The notes: a model not told the origin generated them from the letters alone. Counted from the first letter of the stretch, positions 35,331-44,869 are shown. The stretch: 64,000 nt of DNA from Gammaproteobacteria bacterium (GCA_028821195.1 JAPPHB010000064.1:62001-126000); one strand, 5' to 3'. Numbers and translations are program-made.

Positions 35331-36881
35331 CTAGCTCTTCCCCCCCGTCAGCCGCTTGACCCAGGGCGCCGCCAGCAGGCCCACGATGCCCACGATGCCG
35401 ATGGTCATCGCGACGTTCTGGAAGAGCGGTCCCGGCGCGAGGTCCGCCAGTTGCCCGGCCACCAGTCCGGCGAACAGGTTCCCCAGCGCCGCCCCCACGA
35501 ACCACACCCCCATCATCTGACCCACCCGGTTGGCGGGCGACAGCTTGGTGATGGCCGACAGGCCGATGGGCGAGATGCACAGCTCACCCACGGTGTGGAA
35601 GAAGTAGGTCACGACCAGCCACGACGGGCTCACCAGGTTGTCGGTGGTGGCGTTCGCGGCGCCCCAGGCCAGCACGAAGAACCCCATCGACAGCCCCACC
35701 AGTCCCATCCCCGCCTTCATGGGGATCGACGGGTTGCGGTTTCGCCGCTCCAGCCACACCCAGAGCGATCCGAAGACGGGCGCAAGCAGGATGATGAAGA
35801 AGGAGTTGACCGACTGCAGGAAGCCCGCGGGCATGAGCCAGCCGAGGATGTTGCGGTCGGTGTAGTCGCGCCCGAAGAGGTTGAGGGAGGATCCGGCCTG
35901 CTCGAAGCCCGACCAGAACACGGCGATCAGCAGGAAGAGCCAGAAGATCACCCCCAGCCGCCGGTTCTCTTCCCGGGTGTGGCCTCCCACCGTCCACAGG
36001 TAGACGAAGTAGGCCGCGATGATGATCAGCACGCTGTAGCCCAGCACCGTCGCGATCTGCGACAGGGTGGCGGGAATCACCCCGCTCGACACCAGGTAGC
36101 CGAAGGCCACCACCCCGACGGCCACGGCGAAGAAGGTGCCGAAGAACCTGCGCGACTTCGCCGCCAGCTGCGCGGGGCGATCCTCCGTCTTCAGGAGCCC
36201 CGTCTCGCCCAGCAGGCGGGCGCGATTGCGGTACTGGATGAGGCCGAAGACCATGCCCACGCCCGCCGCGCCGAAACCCCAGTGCCAGTTGTAGCCCTCT
36301 GCGAGGAAGCTGGTGATGAGCGGCCCCAACAGCGCCCCGACGTTGATCCCCATGTAGAAGATCGAGAAGCCGGCATCGCGCCTCGCGCCCCCCTCGGGAT
36401 AGAGCTCCCCCACGATGGTGCTGACGTTGGGCTTGAGCAGCCCCGTGCCCAGAACCACGAAGACGAGCCCCAGGAAGAAGGCGAACGTGCTCGGCACCGC
36501 CATCGTGAAGTGGCCCAGGGCGATGATCCAGCCCCCGACCCACACCGCCTTGCGCTGCCCCCAGAGGTTGTCGGCCACCCAGCCGCCGGGGAGCGCCATG
36601 ATGTAGACGAGGCTCGTGTACAGGCCGTAGATGGCGGCCGCAGTCCCTACATCGAGCCCCATCCCGGGGTTGGCCACCTCCGATCCGTCGCCCCGCAGGA
36701 TCACGTGCGTCGTCGCCGTGGTCATGTAGAGCGCGAGCAGCGCGCGCATCCCGTAGTACGAGAAGCGCTCCCACATCTCGGTGAAGAAGAGGGTGGAGAG
36801 CCCCGCGGGGTGCCCGAACCAGGTTCCGTGGCGCTCCAGGATGTCGGCGTTCGAGGCGGATTGGCTCGTGGGATTATTCAA
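35331..36881 (-). CDS. POT/PTR family proton-dependent oligopeptide transporter
   Basis: A 516-residue major-facilitator transporter. The proton-coupling ExxER motif is intact in FFTEMWERFSYYGMRALL, followed by GGWVADNLWGQRKAVWVGG, GTGLLKPNVSTIVGELYPEG and FSIFYMGINVGALLGPLI, all PTR2 signatures. About 14 helices are expected. It imports di- or tripeptides with protons at the inner membrane. It is in the same direction as the CoA-transferase gene upstream, with 30 bases between. Confidence 0.92.
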   Translation of the reverse strand: MNNPTSQSASNADILERHGTWFGHPAGLSTLFFTEMWERFSYYGMRALLALYMTTATTHVILRGDGSEVANPGMGLDVGTAAAIYGLYTSLVYIMALPGGWVADNLWGQRKAVWVGGWIIALGHFTMAVPSTFAFFLGLVFVVLGTGLLKPNVSTIVGELYPEGGARRDAGFSIFYMGINVGALLGPLITSFLAEGYNWHWGFGAAGVGMVFGLIQYRNRARLLGETGLLKTEDRPAQLAAKSRRFFGTFFAVAVGVVAFGYLVSSGVIPATLSQIATVLGYSVLIIIAAYFVYLWTVGGHTREENRRLGVIFWLFLLIAVFWSGFEQAGSSLNLFGRDYTDRNILGWLMPAGFLQSVNSFFIILLAPVFGSLWVWLERRNRNPSIPMKAGMGLVGLSMGFFVLAWGAANATTDNLVSPSWLVVTYFFHTVGELCISPIGLSAITKLSPANRVGQMMGVWFVGAALGNLFAGLVAGQLADLAPGPLFQNVAMTIGIVGIVGLLAAPWVKRLTGGKS

Positions 36882-36911
36882 GGTCCCGGACTCCTGGCTA
36901 ATTGAGATGGC

Positions 36912-38156
36912 TCAGCGCTTGAAGGTGAAGGCCCCGGCCTCCTTCATTTCGGCGATCTCGTCCCCGCCGTACCCGAGCACATCCCCGAGAATATCGTCGG
37001 TGTGCTCGCCCAGCAGCGGCGAGCGCGTGATCACCGCTGGAGAGTCGGAGAGCTTGATGGGGCAGCCGAGGTTCCAGTAGGGGCCGCGCTCGGGATGGTC
37101 GAGCTCCACATACATCTCGCGCCCGCGCACGTGGTCGTCGTCCGCCAGGTCCGCGGTGCTCATCACGGGACCGCAGGGGACGTTCAACTCGTTCAGGATG
37201 GCCATCAGCTCGCGCTTCGTGTACCGGCTCGCGAAGTCGTTCAGGATGTCCCACATGGCGCCCTGGTTCTTTCGCCGCACGGTGATGTCGGCGAAGCGTG
37301 GGTCGTTCACCAGCTCCTCGCCTCCGACCCGGGTCGCCAGCGCCTCCCAGACGTGCTCCTGCACCACGATGTAGAGGTAGTCGTTGATGCCGCCCGGCTT
37401 GCAGTGGATGCAGTTGCCCAGCTGCCCGCCCCCCGAGTCGTTGCCGGCGCGCGGGGTGAAGTCGTCGAACTCCTGAATCGAGTACTCGGCCAGCGGGCCG
37501 CGGGTGATGCGCTGATGATCGCGCCACTTCACCCGCACCAGGTTCATCACGCAGTCCATCATGGCGCACTCGACGTACTGGCCCTTCCCCGTCTGCTCGC
37601 GGTGGAGCAGCGCCGCGAGGATACCCAGCGCCAGGTGAACCCCGGTGCCCGAGTCGCCGATCTGCGCGCCGGTCACGACGGGCGATCCGTCGAACATGCC
37701 GGTCGTGCTCATCGAGCCGCCCATCGCCTGTGCGATGTTCTCGTAGGCCTTGAAGGCAGCGTAGGGACCCTCGGTTCCGAAGCCCTTGATGGAGGCCATC
37801 ACCATGCGCGGGTTGATCTCGTGCACCCGCTCCCATCCGAAGCCGAGCCTGTCGAGGACGCCCGGCCCGAAGTTCTCCATGAGCACGTCGCACTCCTGCA
37901 CCAGCCGGGTGAAGACCTCCTTCCCGCGCTCGTTCTTCAGGTTCACCGTGATCGAGCGCTTGTTGCAGTTGAGCATGGTGAAGTAGAGGCTGTCGGCCCC
38001 CGGCACATCGCGCAGCTGCTTGCGGGTGGCGTCCCCGAAGGGCGACTCCAGCTTGATCACGTCCGCGCCCATGAAGCCCAGGAGCTGGCTGGAGGTGGGG
38101 CCGGCCTGGACGTGGGTCATGTCCAGGATGCGGATGCCGTTGAGTGCTTTGCTCAT
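36912..38156 (-). CDS. Class III CoA-transferase (CaiB/BaiF; formyl-CoA:oxalate transferase-like)
   Basis: A 414-residue family III CoA-transferase. The N-terminal ALNGIRILDMTHVQAGPTSS, ENFGPGVLDRLG, and the catalytic Asp in TGAQIGDSGTGVHLALGI are conserved. The Gly-rich loop GGGQLGNCIHCKPG resembles formyl-CoA transferase (Frc), which uses a GGGGQ loop. With the ThDP enzyme immediately upstream on the same strand it recalls the frc-oxc oxalate module. Alternative CoA acceptors remain possible because this family is broad. Confidence 0.85.
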   Translation of the reverse strand: MSKALNGIRILDMTHVQAGPTSSQLLGFMGADVIKLESPFGDATRKQLRDVPGADSLYFTMLNCNKRSITVNLKNERGKEVFTRLVQECDVLMENFGPGVLDRLGFGWERVHEINPRMVMASIKGFGTEGPYAAFKAYENIAQAMGGSMSTTGMFDGSPVVTGAQIGDSGTGVHLALGILAALLHREQTGKGQYVECAMMDCVMNLVRVKWRDHQRITRGPLAEYSIQEFDDFTPRAGNDSGGGQLGNCIHCKPGGINDYLYIVVQEHVWEALATRVGGEELVNDPRFADITVRRKNQGAMWDILNDFASRYTKRELMAILNELNVPCGPVMSTADLADDDHVRGREMYVELDHPERGPYWNLGCPIKLSDSPAVITRSPLLGEHTDDILGDVLGYGGDEIAEMKEAGAFTFKR

Positions 38157-38292
38157 TGACGGGTGGCTCCGATTGCTGGTTAAGGGTTGATCGATGGCGG
38201 AAGGGTGCCGGTCACTCGTATCCGGACCCCTTCATCGCCGGTCCGGGTCACGGGTTGCCGATGCTCGCTCGGTTATGGCTGGCCGGCTGCGA

Positions 38293-40038
38293 CTACTTGT
38301 ACATCGTCTGGCGCTTGGTGCCCGGCGCCCATTCGCCGGGATCCACCCAGATGTTGATGACCGCCGACTTGCCGCTGCTGCGCACCGACTCGCGCGCCCG
38401 CTGGAGGGCCGGCTGGATCTGGCTTGGATCGCGCACCTCCTCGCCGTATCCACCCAGCATCTCCGCGAACTTCGAGAAGGGCACGTCGCCCAGCAGGTTG
38501 CCCACGTTGCCGCGCTCCTGCCCGTACTTGGCCAGTTGCCCGTAGCGGATCTGGTTCATCGCCGAGTTGTTGCCGATGACGGCGATGTAGGGCGCGCCGA
38601 AGCGGTTGCAGGTCTCCATGTCGAAGGCGGTCATGCCGAAGGAGCCGTCGCCGTAGTAGCAGAGGATCTCCTTGTTCGGATGCGCGAGCTTGGCCGCCAT
38701 GGCGAAGCCGGTGCCGACGCCGAGTCCGCCCAGGGCGCCCGGATCCATCCAGTTGCCCGGCGCTCGCGGCTTGACCGCCTGGGCGCTGATGGTGACGACA
38801 TCGCCGCCGTCGCCGATGTAGACGGTGTCCTCGGTGAGGAACTCGTTCAGCTCCCACGCCACCCGATAGGGATGGATTGGGTCGGCGTCGGAGAGGAAGA
38901 GCGGCATCAGCTTCTCGGTCTTCTGCTCCTCGATGGCGCGCAGCTCCTTCATCCAGCCCAGGCGGCGGGCCGGGCCGTCGCCGAGGTTGACGCTGGCCGA
39001 CGCGAGCACCGCCTCCATGACGGCGCCGGGATGACCCACCACCCCCAGGTCCACGTCGCGGTTCTTGCCGACCGTGCGGTAGTCGAGGTCGATCTGCACG
39101 ACCTTCGCGCCCGCAGGGAGACGCTTCCCGTACCCCATGCGGAAGTCGAAGGGGGTGCCCACGATCACGATCACGTCGGCGTTGCCGAACGCGGCGCCGC
39201 GGGTGCGGTGGAAGTAATGGGGATCGTCGGGGCCGAGCAGGCCACGCGAGGCTCCGTTGGTGAAGGTGGGGATGTTCAGCGTGCGAACCAGGTCCCAGGC
39301 CTCCCGGTGGGCGCGGCAGCCCCACACCTGCTGCCCGAATAGGATGGCGGGGCGCTCGGACTTGACCAGCAGGTCGGCGAGATGCTCGATGTCGCGCGGG
39401 TCGCCCACGGACCGGGTCGAGGCCCGGTAGCGGCCGGGCTCGGGGATGGTCGCGCCGGCGAGCGGGATCTCGCGGTCCAGGATGTCGCGGGGGATTTCGA
39501 GGTAGCTCGGCCCCGGCGTGCCCGCGAAGCACTCGCGCGCGGCCATCGACACCATGTCCGCGATGCGCTCGGTGGAGCGAACCCCGCCCGAGAACTTGGT
39601 AATCGGGCGCGCGATGTTGACGTGGGGCAGATCCTGCAGCGACCCCATCTTGTGCTGGGTGAGCGCGCCCTGCCCGCCGATGTGCAGTACCGGGCTCTCG
39701 GACCGGAACGCGGTCGCGATCCCGGTAAGCGCGTTGGTGAAGCCGGGGCCGGCCGTGGTGATCACGCACCCGAGCCCGCCGGTCTGGCGTGCGTACCCAT
39801 CGGCCGCGTGGGCCGCCACCTGCTCGTGGCGCACGTCGATGATGCGGATGCCCTCGTCGATGCACCCGTCGTAGGTGTCGATGATGTGCCCGCCGCACAG
39901 CGTGAAGACGGTGTCGACGCCCTCGTTGGCCAGCGCCCGGGCCGCCAGGTGCCCGCCCGAGATGACGTCCTCGTCCCGGCTCTTGCGAGCGAGCGTGTCT
40001 TCGGCGGTCCTGGATTTCAGTGCGGTTGCGGTCGTCAT
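38293..40038 (-). CDS. ThDP-dependent enzyme, oxalyl-CoA decarboxylase/2-hydroxyacyl-CoA lyase-like
   Basis: A 581-residue three-domain ThDP enzyme. The catalytic Glu is in DVRHEQVAAHAADGYA, the middle Rossmann domain starts near RPAILFGQQVWG, and the cofactor motif runs from GDGSFGMTAFDMETC to IGNNSAMN. The sequence also resembles mycobacterial IlvG-type acetolactate-synthase-like proteins, so it could act on oxalyl-CoA, 2-hydroxyacyl-CoA or a 2-oxo acid. Pairing with an Frc-like CoA-transferase favours the first. ATG 40038 follows GGGAGGA at good spacing; longer readings upstream lack family similarity. Confidence 0.8.
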   Translation of the reverse strand: MTTATALKSRTAEDTLARKSRDEDVISGGHLAARALANEGVDTVFTLCGGHIIDTYDGCIDEGIRIIDVRHEQVAAHAADGYARQTGGLGCVITTAGPGFTNALTGIATAFRSESPVLHIGGQGALTQHKMGSLQDLPHVNIARPITKFSGGVRSTERIADMVSMAARECFAGTPGPSYLEIPRDILDREIPLAGATIPEPGRYRASTRSVGDPRDIEHLADLLVKSERPAILFGQQVWGCRAHREAWDLVRTLNIPTFTNGASRGLLGPDDPHYFHRTRGAAFGNADVIVIVGTPFDFRMGYGKRLPAGAKVVQIDLDYRTVGKNRDVDLGVVGHPGAVMEAVLASASVNLGDGPARRLGWMKELRAIEEQKTEKLMPLFLSDADPIHPYRVAWELNEFLTEDTVYIGDGGDVVTISAQAVKPRAPGNWMDPGALGGLGVGTGFAMAAKLAHPNKEILCYYGDGSFGMTAFDMETCNRFGAPYIAVIGNNSAMNQIRYGQLAKYGQERGNVGNLLGDVPFSKFAEMLGGYGEEVRDPSQIQPALQRARESVRSSGKSAVINIWVDPGEWAPGTKRQTMYK

Positions 40039-40257
40039 GAACTGATCCTCCCTGATGGCTTTCGAATCGAGCCACGCGGGCCTCCCCGCGAGTCCGGGCA
40101 AAGCTAGGGAGCCGCGCGCGGCCTGCCAAGGAAGACGGGCGACAACTGCGGCTTCCCGGTGCTGGACGCAGGAACGTGCCCGCATCCCCGGTGGATGATA
40201 TGCCACGGGACGACGGTCCGCCTCCACGGCCGACCCGGGTGACTGGCGTTACCCTGT

Positions 40258-40289
40258 TACCATATGGAATCAGACGAAATACCATTTGG
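40258..40289. promoter_or_regulatory. Candidate antitoxin operator repeats
   Basis: TACCATATGG (40258-40267) and TACCATTTGG (40280-40289) are direct repeats 22 bases apart, about two helical turns, and the first contains the palindrome CCATATGG. They end 12 bases before the ParS-like start, where toxin-antitoxin autoregulators bind. Confidence 0.45.
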
Positions 40290-40301
40290 GGACACATCGT
40301 A

Positions 40302-40721
40302 ATGAGATACCCGACGCCGGAGTCGCGGTCAGCCCTCGACCGTCTTCTGGTTCGCGAGGGAGCGGTGGCCCGGGTTCGGAGCGGCCTGCCGTTCTCGACG
40401 CTGGACGAGGTCGCGGCCGCCGCCGGGGTCGGGCGCCTGGCGCTCGCCCGAGTGATCGGCCTGCCCGCGACTACGCTCGCCCGGAGGCGAAAGGCGGGGC
40501 TGCTGGCGGAAGAGGAGTCGGATCGACTCGTGCGCGTGGCCCGTCTGGTGGCATTGGTCCACGACATGATGCTGGGTGATGGCAAAGCCGCCCGCCGGTG
40601 GCTCGGTGACCCGCACGATCTGCTGGAGGGCGAGTCACCGCTCGAACGGGCATCGACGGAGGTGGGGAGCCGCGAAGTGGAACAGGTCATCGGACGGATT
40701 CGCCACGGTATCTTCAGCTAG
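40302..40721 (+). CDS. ParS/Xre-MbcA-type antitoxin
   Basis: A 139-residue antitoxin. The N-terminal helix-turn-helix region (LDEVAAAAGVGRLALARVIG, then LPATTLARRRKAG) is Xre-like, and the C-terminal DUF2384 domain has the typical GDPHDLLEGESPLERASTEV and REVEQVIGRIRHG. It neutralises the RES toxin encoded next and should repress the operon. ATG 40302 is chosen because it gives the domain without an unrelated N-terminal extension. Confidence 0.85.
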   Translation: MRYPTPESRSALDRLLVREGAVARVRSGLPFSTLDEVAAAAGVGRLALARVIGLPATTLARRRKAGLLAEEESDRLVRVARLVALVHDMMLGDGKAARRWLGDPHDLLEGESPLERASTEVGSREVEQVIGRIRHGIFS

Positions 40722-40723
40722 AG

Positions 40724-41218
40724 GTGCCTGAACTGGTCCAAGGGTGGCGCCTGGCCTCGGCGGAGTATTCCCGTACCGTCAAAGCCATGCTCTCCGGGGA
40801 CGGCACTCTTCGGAATGGCGGGCGCTGGAACAGCCCGGGGCAGCGGGTGGTCTACCTGGCAGCCAGTCTGGCGCTGGCGAGCCTGGAGCTGCTCGTTCAC
40901 CTCCGGGAAACCGATGTGCTGAAAGGGTACCGGAAACTTCCCGTTGGCATTCCGGAGCACCTCGTGAAGGCTGCGGATGTGCGGGCGCTGCCCGCCGATT
41001 GGGCCCGTACCAGCCTGCATCCCGCCACCCAGCGTATTGGGGACCGATGGCTCGCCTCGCTCGAATCCGCCGTCCTCGTCGTACCGAGCGCGGTGGTCAT
41101 CGGTGAAGTCAACTACATCGTCAATCCCGCTCACCCGGATTCCGTGCGGCTTGAGCCGGGTGAGATCACGGACTACCGCTACGATCCCAGAATCCTGAAA
41201 ACCTCCGCCGGGCGGTAG
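40724..41218 (+). CDS. RES-domain toxin (ParT/MbcT-type)
   Basis: A 164-residue RES toxin starting at GTG 40724, two bases after the antitoxin stop. The conserved Arg lies in NGGRWNSPGQRVVYLA, the Glu in ALASLELLVHL, and the third element in SAVLVVPSAVVIGEVNYIVN, matching the R-E-S residues that name the domain. Known members degrade NAD or ADP-ribosylate metabolic enzymes, and a toxic NAD-dependent activity is inferred. The full length indicates a functional pair. Confidence 0.87.
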   Translation: MPELVQGWRLASAEYSRTVKAMLSGDGTLRNGGRWNSPGQRVVYLAASLALASLELLVHLRETDVLKGYRKLPVGIPEHLVKAADVRALPADWARTSLHPATQRIGDRWLASLESAVLVVPSAVVIGEVNYIVNPAHPDSVRLEPGEITDYRYDPRILKTSAGR

Positions 41219-41224
41219 TGCGGG

Positions 41225-42214
41225 CTACCCCTCCCGCACCCTCAGCACCAGCTTGCCGAAGTGGGCGCTCGCCTCCATCTGCCGGTGCGCTTCAGCCACC
41301 TCCCGCAGCGGATAGACCCTGTCGATAAGAGGCACGATGCGGCGGGCGGCGAAATGCGGGACCACCACCCGCTCGAACTCGGCCATGATGTCGGCCTTCT
41401 CGGGCACCGGCCGCGAGCGCAGCACCGAGCCGACGACCGTGTGCCGCTTCACCATCAGCAGGGCCAGGTTGAGCTCGGCCTTGAGCCCGCCCATCAGGCC
41501 GATTACGACCAGGCGGCCACCGGGCACCATCGCCTTCAGGTTGCCTTTCAGGTACGCCGCGCCGATGTGGTCGAGCACCACATCCACCCCCCGCCCCCCC
41601 GTGAAGGCGCGCACCGCCGGGGCAAACTCCTCGGCCGTGTAATCCACCACGTGGTGCGCTCCCATCGCCCGCACCCGCTCCACCTTGCTCGGCGAGGCCG
41701 TCACGACCATGCGGGTGGCCGGGGCCAGCGTGCGGCAGAGGTGGATGGCGGCCGTGTTCACCCCACCTCCGCCTCCGTGCAGCAGCACGGCGTCCCCGTC
41801 CCCGAGGCCGCCCAGCATGAACAGATTGAGGTAGGCGGTCACGTAGGTCTCGCACACGCACGCCGCCTCCTCCCACGAGAGCGCCTCGGGGACCCGCACC
41901 AGGTGGCCCTCGTAGGCGCAAGCGAACTCGGCGTACCCGCCGCCGGCCACCAGCGTCATCACCCGGTCGCCGGGCCCAAAGCGCTCGACGCCGGGGCCCA
42001 CCTCGCGCACCACGCCCGCCACCTCGAGTCCCAGGATCTCCGACTCGCCCGGGGGCGGAGGGTACTTCCCCTCCCGCTGGCTTATGTCAGCGTGGTTCAC
42101 GGTGGTCGCCATGACCTCGATGAGCACCTGCCCCGGGCCCGGCTCCGGCTCGGGAGCATCGCCCCAGTGCAACACCCCGGCATCCCCGAAACCGTCCATC
42201 AGTACAGCCTTCAT
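41225..42214 (-). CDS. NAD(P)H:quinone oxidoreductase, zinc-independent MDR family
   Basis: A 329-residue medium-chain reductase. GFGDAGVLHWGDAPEPEPGP and NHADISQREGKYPPPPG with GLEVAGVVREVG are typical of PIG3/quinone reductases. The nucleotide-binding motif is HGGGGGVNTAAIHL, a variant of AxGGVG. No structural or catalytic zinc Cys cluster is seen. It probably reduces quinones or enones with NADPH. It ends seven bases from the convergent RES toxin. Confidence 0.88.
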   Translation of the reverse strand: MKAVLMDGFGDAGVLHWGDAPEPEPGPGQVLIEVMATTVNHADISQREGKYPPPPGESEILGLEVAGVVREVGPGVERFGPGDRVMTLVAGGGYAEFACAYEGHLVRVPEALSWEEAACVCETYVTAYLNLFMLGGLGDGDAVLLHGGGGGVNTAAIHLCRTLAPATRMVVTASPSKVERVRAMGAHHVVDYTAEEFAPAVRAFTGGRGVDVVLDHIGAAYLKGNLKAMVPGGRLVVIGLMGGLKAELNLALLMVKRHTVVGSVLRSRPVPEKADIMAEFERVVVPHFAARRIVPLIDRVYPLREVAEAHRQMEASAHFGKLVLRVREG

Positions 42215-42422
42215 GGCGTCTCCCTGGGCAAGTTCCGTCCACTCAGGCGCTCCTCTCGGAGCCGCCTCGCGACCCGCCGTCCGACTTGACCGGACTTCGG
42301 GCGCGCATCATCCTATCCGAAGCCGCCTTACCGTGCGAGCCCGGTGTTCCGCGTCGCGTGTTGGGACACGCTTCCGCCGCGACGCACTCGCTGTACAGCA
42401 TCCCCTCGAGTGGAGGAACTTG

Positions 42423-43058
42423 ATGAAGCTCTTCACGCCCCTGACAGCCGCGTTCGCCCTTCTCCTTCTTCTTCCCGCCTGCGCGCAGGAGGCCGCGGAA
42501 GAGGCCTCCGACATGGAGATGGCCGAGTCCGAAGAAATGGCCATGGAACCCGATTGCTTCGTGAGCGGAGACCTCGAAGGACGCCTCAGTTCGCTCGAGT
42601 CGGCCTCGACGTCGTTCGGCGACGTGATGGTCAAGGTCTGTTACGGCGCGCCCCTGCGCCGGGACCCCAACAACCCGGACGTGACCCGGGAGATCATGGG
42701 CGCCCTGGTTCCCTACGACGCCCCCTGGCGCATGGGCGCCAACGAGGCGACGGCGATCTACCTGAGCGCGGCCGCGAGCGTGGGCGGCGTCGCACTTGAT
42801 GCGGGCGCATACTCCCTCTACGCGACGCCGACGATGGGCGACTGGACCGTCCACGTCAACTCGGTCGCCGAGCGCTGGGGCATCGCGATCAACGAGGAGG
42901 TCATGGCCAACGACGTAGGGAGCTTCACGGTAACGCCGGGGATGCTGGACGAGGCCGTCGACCAGCTTCGCTACACGTTCTCGGAGGCCGATGGCGGAGC
43001 CGATCTGGTCATGGAGTGGGAACAGACCAGCATCAGCATCCCGATCCGTTCGGGCTGA
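42423..43058 (+). CDS. DUF2911 lipoprotein
   Basis: A 211-residue protein with lipobox LLPAC and an acidic, Met-rich linker (ASDMEMAESEEMAMEPD). The DUF2911 core contains YGAPLRRDPNN, PWRMGANEATAIYLSAAASV and AGAYSLYATPTMGDWTVHVN. The family is common in Bacteroidota and Gemmatimonadota with unknown function. ATG 42423 follows TGGAGGAA. A second member lies at 57482-58099. Confidence 0.82.
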   Translation: MKLFTPLTAAFALLLLLPACAQEAAEEASDMEMAESEEMAMEPDCFVSGDLEGRLSSLESASTSFGDVMVKVCYGAPLRRDPNNPDVTREIMGALVPYDAPWRMGANEATAIYLSAAASVGGVALDAGAYSLYATPTMGDWTVHVNSVAERWGIAINEEVMANDVGSFTVTPGMLDEAVDQLRYTFSEADGGADLVMEWEQTSISIPIRSG

Positions 43059-43082
43059 ACGGAGCCGCCCGACGCGCTCTTC

Positions 43083-43108
43083 GGGAGGCCGCGACCCCGC
43101 GGCCTCCC
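43083..43108. terminator. Strong hairpin between convergent genes
   Basis: GGGAGGCCGCG and CGCGGCCTCCC form a perfect 11-base-pair stem with loop ACCC, just after the DUF2911 stop (43058) and next to the stop of the convergent gene (43110). It lacks a U tract and may act in both directions. Confidence 0.55.
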
Positions 43109-43109
43109 C

Positions 43110-43637
43110 TCAGGCCACGCGGTCCTGCCGGCCGGGGAGCCACTCCGCGAACCGCCGGTATGCCGGTTCCTCCCGGCCGTACCGGCGGGAGCACTGCTCC
43201 ACCAGCCACTGCATCCACTCGTTGAATTTTTCGTCGCCGCTCCGGTCGCGGATCTCGTGCGTCCAGTCCTCGAGCCGCTCCCAGGAACCGAGCAGCGCCC
43301 CGCCCATGAACTCCCACACCAGCTCCAGGGAGACCATGTGGCGATGGGCCATGAGGCCGACCGATTCGAAGGTCAGACAAACCAGCATCGCCGCGTCCTC
43401 ATACTCGCTGCCGCGCTCGCGAATCTCGGACGCGTCGAGACCCGGCGGGAGGGTGAAGACCAGGCGAAGGGCGCGCGCCATGGGGGGATTCTGCAGAGAT
43501 CGCGCGAGTTCGATGGCGGCCGTGGCGCGCCGTTGGATGCCGTACTGCTGGATCTGCAGGTAGCCGAAAAGGAAACCCGCGATCACGACGAGAACGCCGA
43601 CGATCTCCGCGAGATTCCCGAGGGATTCGAGGCTCAT
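43110..43637 (-). CDS. Membrane-anchored protein of unknown function, DUF4760-like
   Basis: A 175-residue protein with one N-terminal hydrophobic helix (IVGVLVVIAGFLFGYLQI) followed by a helical cytosolic region with IQRRATAAIELARSLQNP, CLTFESVGLMAHRHMV and LVWEFMGGALLGSWERLEDW. This layout resembles DUF4760-type proteins. Function unknown. It converges with the DUF2911 gene and diverges from the Cache-sensor gene. Confidence 0.6.
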   Translation of the reverse strand: MSLESLGNLAEIVGVLVVIAGFLFGYLQIQQYGIQRRATAAIELARSLQNPPMARALRLVFTLPPGLDASEIRERGSEYEDAAMLVCLTFESVGLMAHRHMVSLELVWEFMGGALLGSWERLEDWTHEIRDRSGDEKFNEWMQWLVEQCSRRYGREEPAYRRFAEWLPGRQDRVA

Positions 43638-43792
43638 GGCTCAGTCGCCACCACCGAAAAGGAAGCGTTGTCCGCGCGCAAAACTAGTGATCCGGCGAGT
43701 CCCGGGACACCTTGCCGCAGGACGGAGCGCAATTCCTGACGACGTGCTAGATTGCGGAAACCCACATCGCACCCAACGAGGAGAGCCGATCG

Positions 43793-44740
43793 ATGTCAAC
43801 GTCGAACCCGGGGTTCACCGGCCGTGTCCTGCTGCTCGTGCTGATCGCCTTCCTTCCGGCGGTCGGCATCTACCTGTACGCGAACGGGGAGATCCGCTCG
43901 CTACAGTTGGCCAATCAGGAGCAGGAACTTCTGCGCGCCACGAGGGAGACGTCGGTGGAGTACAACCGGCTGCTCGAAGAGAGCCGCGTATTACTCGCGA
44001 CGCTCGCGGAGTTCCCGCAGGTGAACGGGATGCAGCAGCCGGAATGCACCGACATCCTGGGGCGCGTTTTCGACCAGGCCAACCACCTCAACGGGATCTG
44101 GGCCATCGGTATGGAGGGGTACGTCGGGTGCGGCTCCGTGCAGCCGGACGGGCTGCTCTACCTGGGCGACCGCACCTACTACATCCGCGCCATGAACGAG
44201 AACCGCCACGTCATCGGCGCCTACCAGATCGGACGCGTCACCGGGCGCCCGGGAGTCGCGTCGGCCATCCCGGTTCCCGATGACAGCGGGATGCCCGGCG
44301 GGGTTCTGATCGCGAGCATCGACCTGCGCGCCCTGAGCGATATCGCGCAGGACATGGAGTTGCCCGAGTCGTCCACCTTCACGGTGCTCGACCGGGAAGG
44401 CCGCGTCCTGGTTCGCTACCCTGCAGGCCAGAGCGAGGGCGACACCATCGGCGCGATGCGGACGGAGGGGTTCCCCGAGGCGGCCGACGAGTCCGGCATC
44501 GTGCACGGCGCCGACCTGGACGGGAGCATGTCGGTCTTCGCGGTCGCGCCGCTGACGGGTGAAGGAGCGACCCCCGAGGGCTACATCGCCATCGGACGTC
44601 CGGAAGGCCAGATCAACTCGGAAGCATCCGACGTCGTCAACAGGACGCTCGGACTGGTGGCCCTCGCCGGGCTCGCCCTGCTCACCGCCGCCTGGATCTT
44701 CGGTCGCTACATCATCGCAAGGCCGTCCCCGGCAGGCTGA
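43793..44740 (+). CDS. Double-Cache sensor protein without an output domain
   Basis: A 315-residue membrane protein with one helix at residues 11-30 (VLLLVLIAFLPAVGIYLYAN), an extracellular dCache-like domain (EQELLRATRETSVEYNRLLE, YIRAMNENRHVIGAYQIGRV, FTVLDREGRVLVRYP) and a second helix near 285-305 (LALLTAAWIFGRYII). It stops just inside the membrane at ARPSPAG with no HAMP, kinase, GGDEF or chemotaxis domain. Such sensors normally continue into an output module, so this is either a truncated receptor or a co-sensor. Its ligand is unknown. It lies 130 bases before a TonB receptor gene. Confidence 0.75.
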   Translation: MSTSNPGFTGRVLLLVLIAFLPAVGIYLYANGEIRSLQLANQEQELLRATRETSVEYNRLLEESRVLLATLAEFPQVNGMQQPECTDILGRVFDQANHLNGIWAIGMEGYVGCGSVQPDGLLYLGDRTYYIRAMNENRHVIGAYQIGRVTGRPGVASAIPVPDDSGMPGGVLIASIDLRALSDIAQDMELPESSTFTVLDREGRVLVRYPAGQSEGDTIGAMRTEGFPEAADESGIVHGADLDGSMSVFAVAPLTGEGATPEGYIAIGRPEGQINSEASDVVNRTLGLVALAGLALLTAAWIFGRYIIARPSPAG

Positions 44741-44869
44741 CCCGGATGCGCGCCCTGCCGGACGGTCCAACCCGGGATCCCGCAGCCCCATTCGAGTAGT
44801 ACACGCCCGCGGGCGGAAGTCGATGGAACCAGATTCGTCATGCAATCTCTAGCAAAGGGAGGATAGCCG

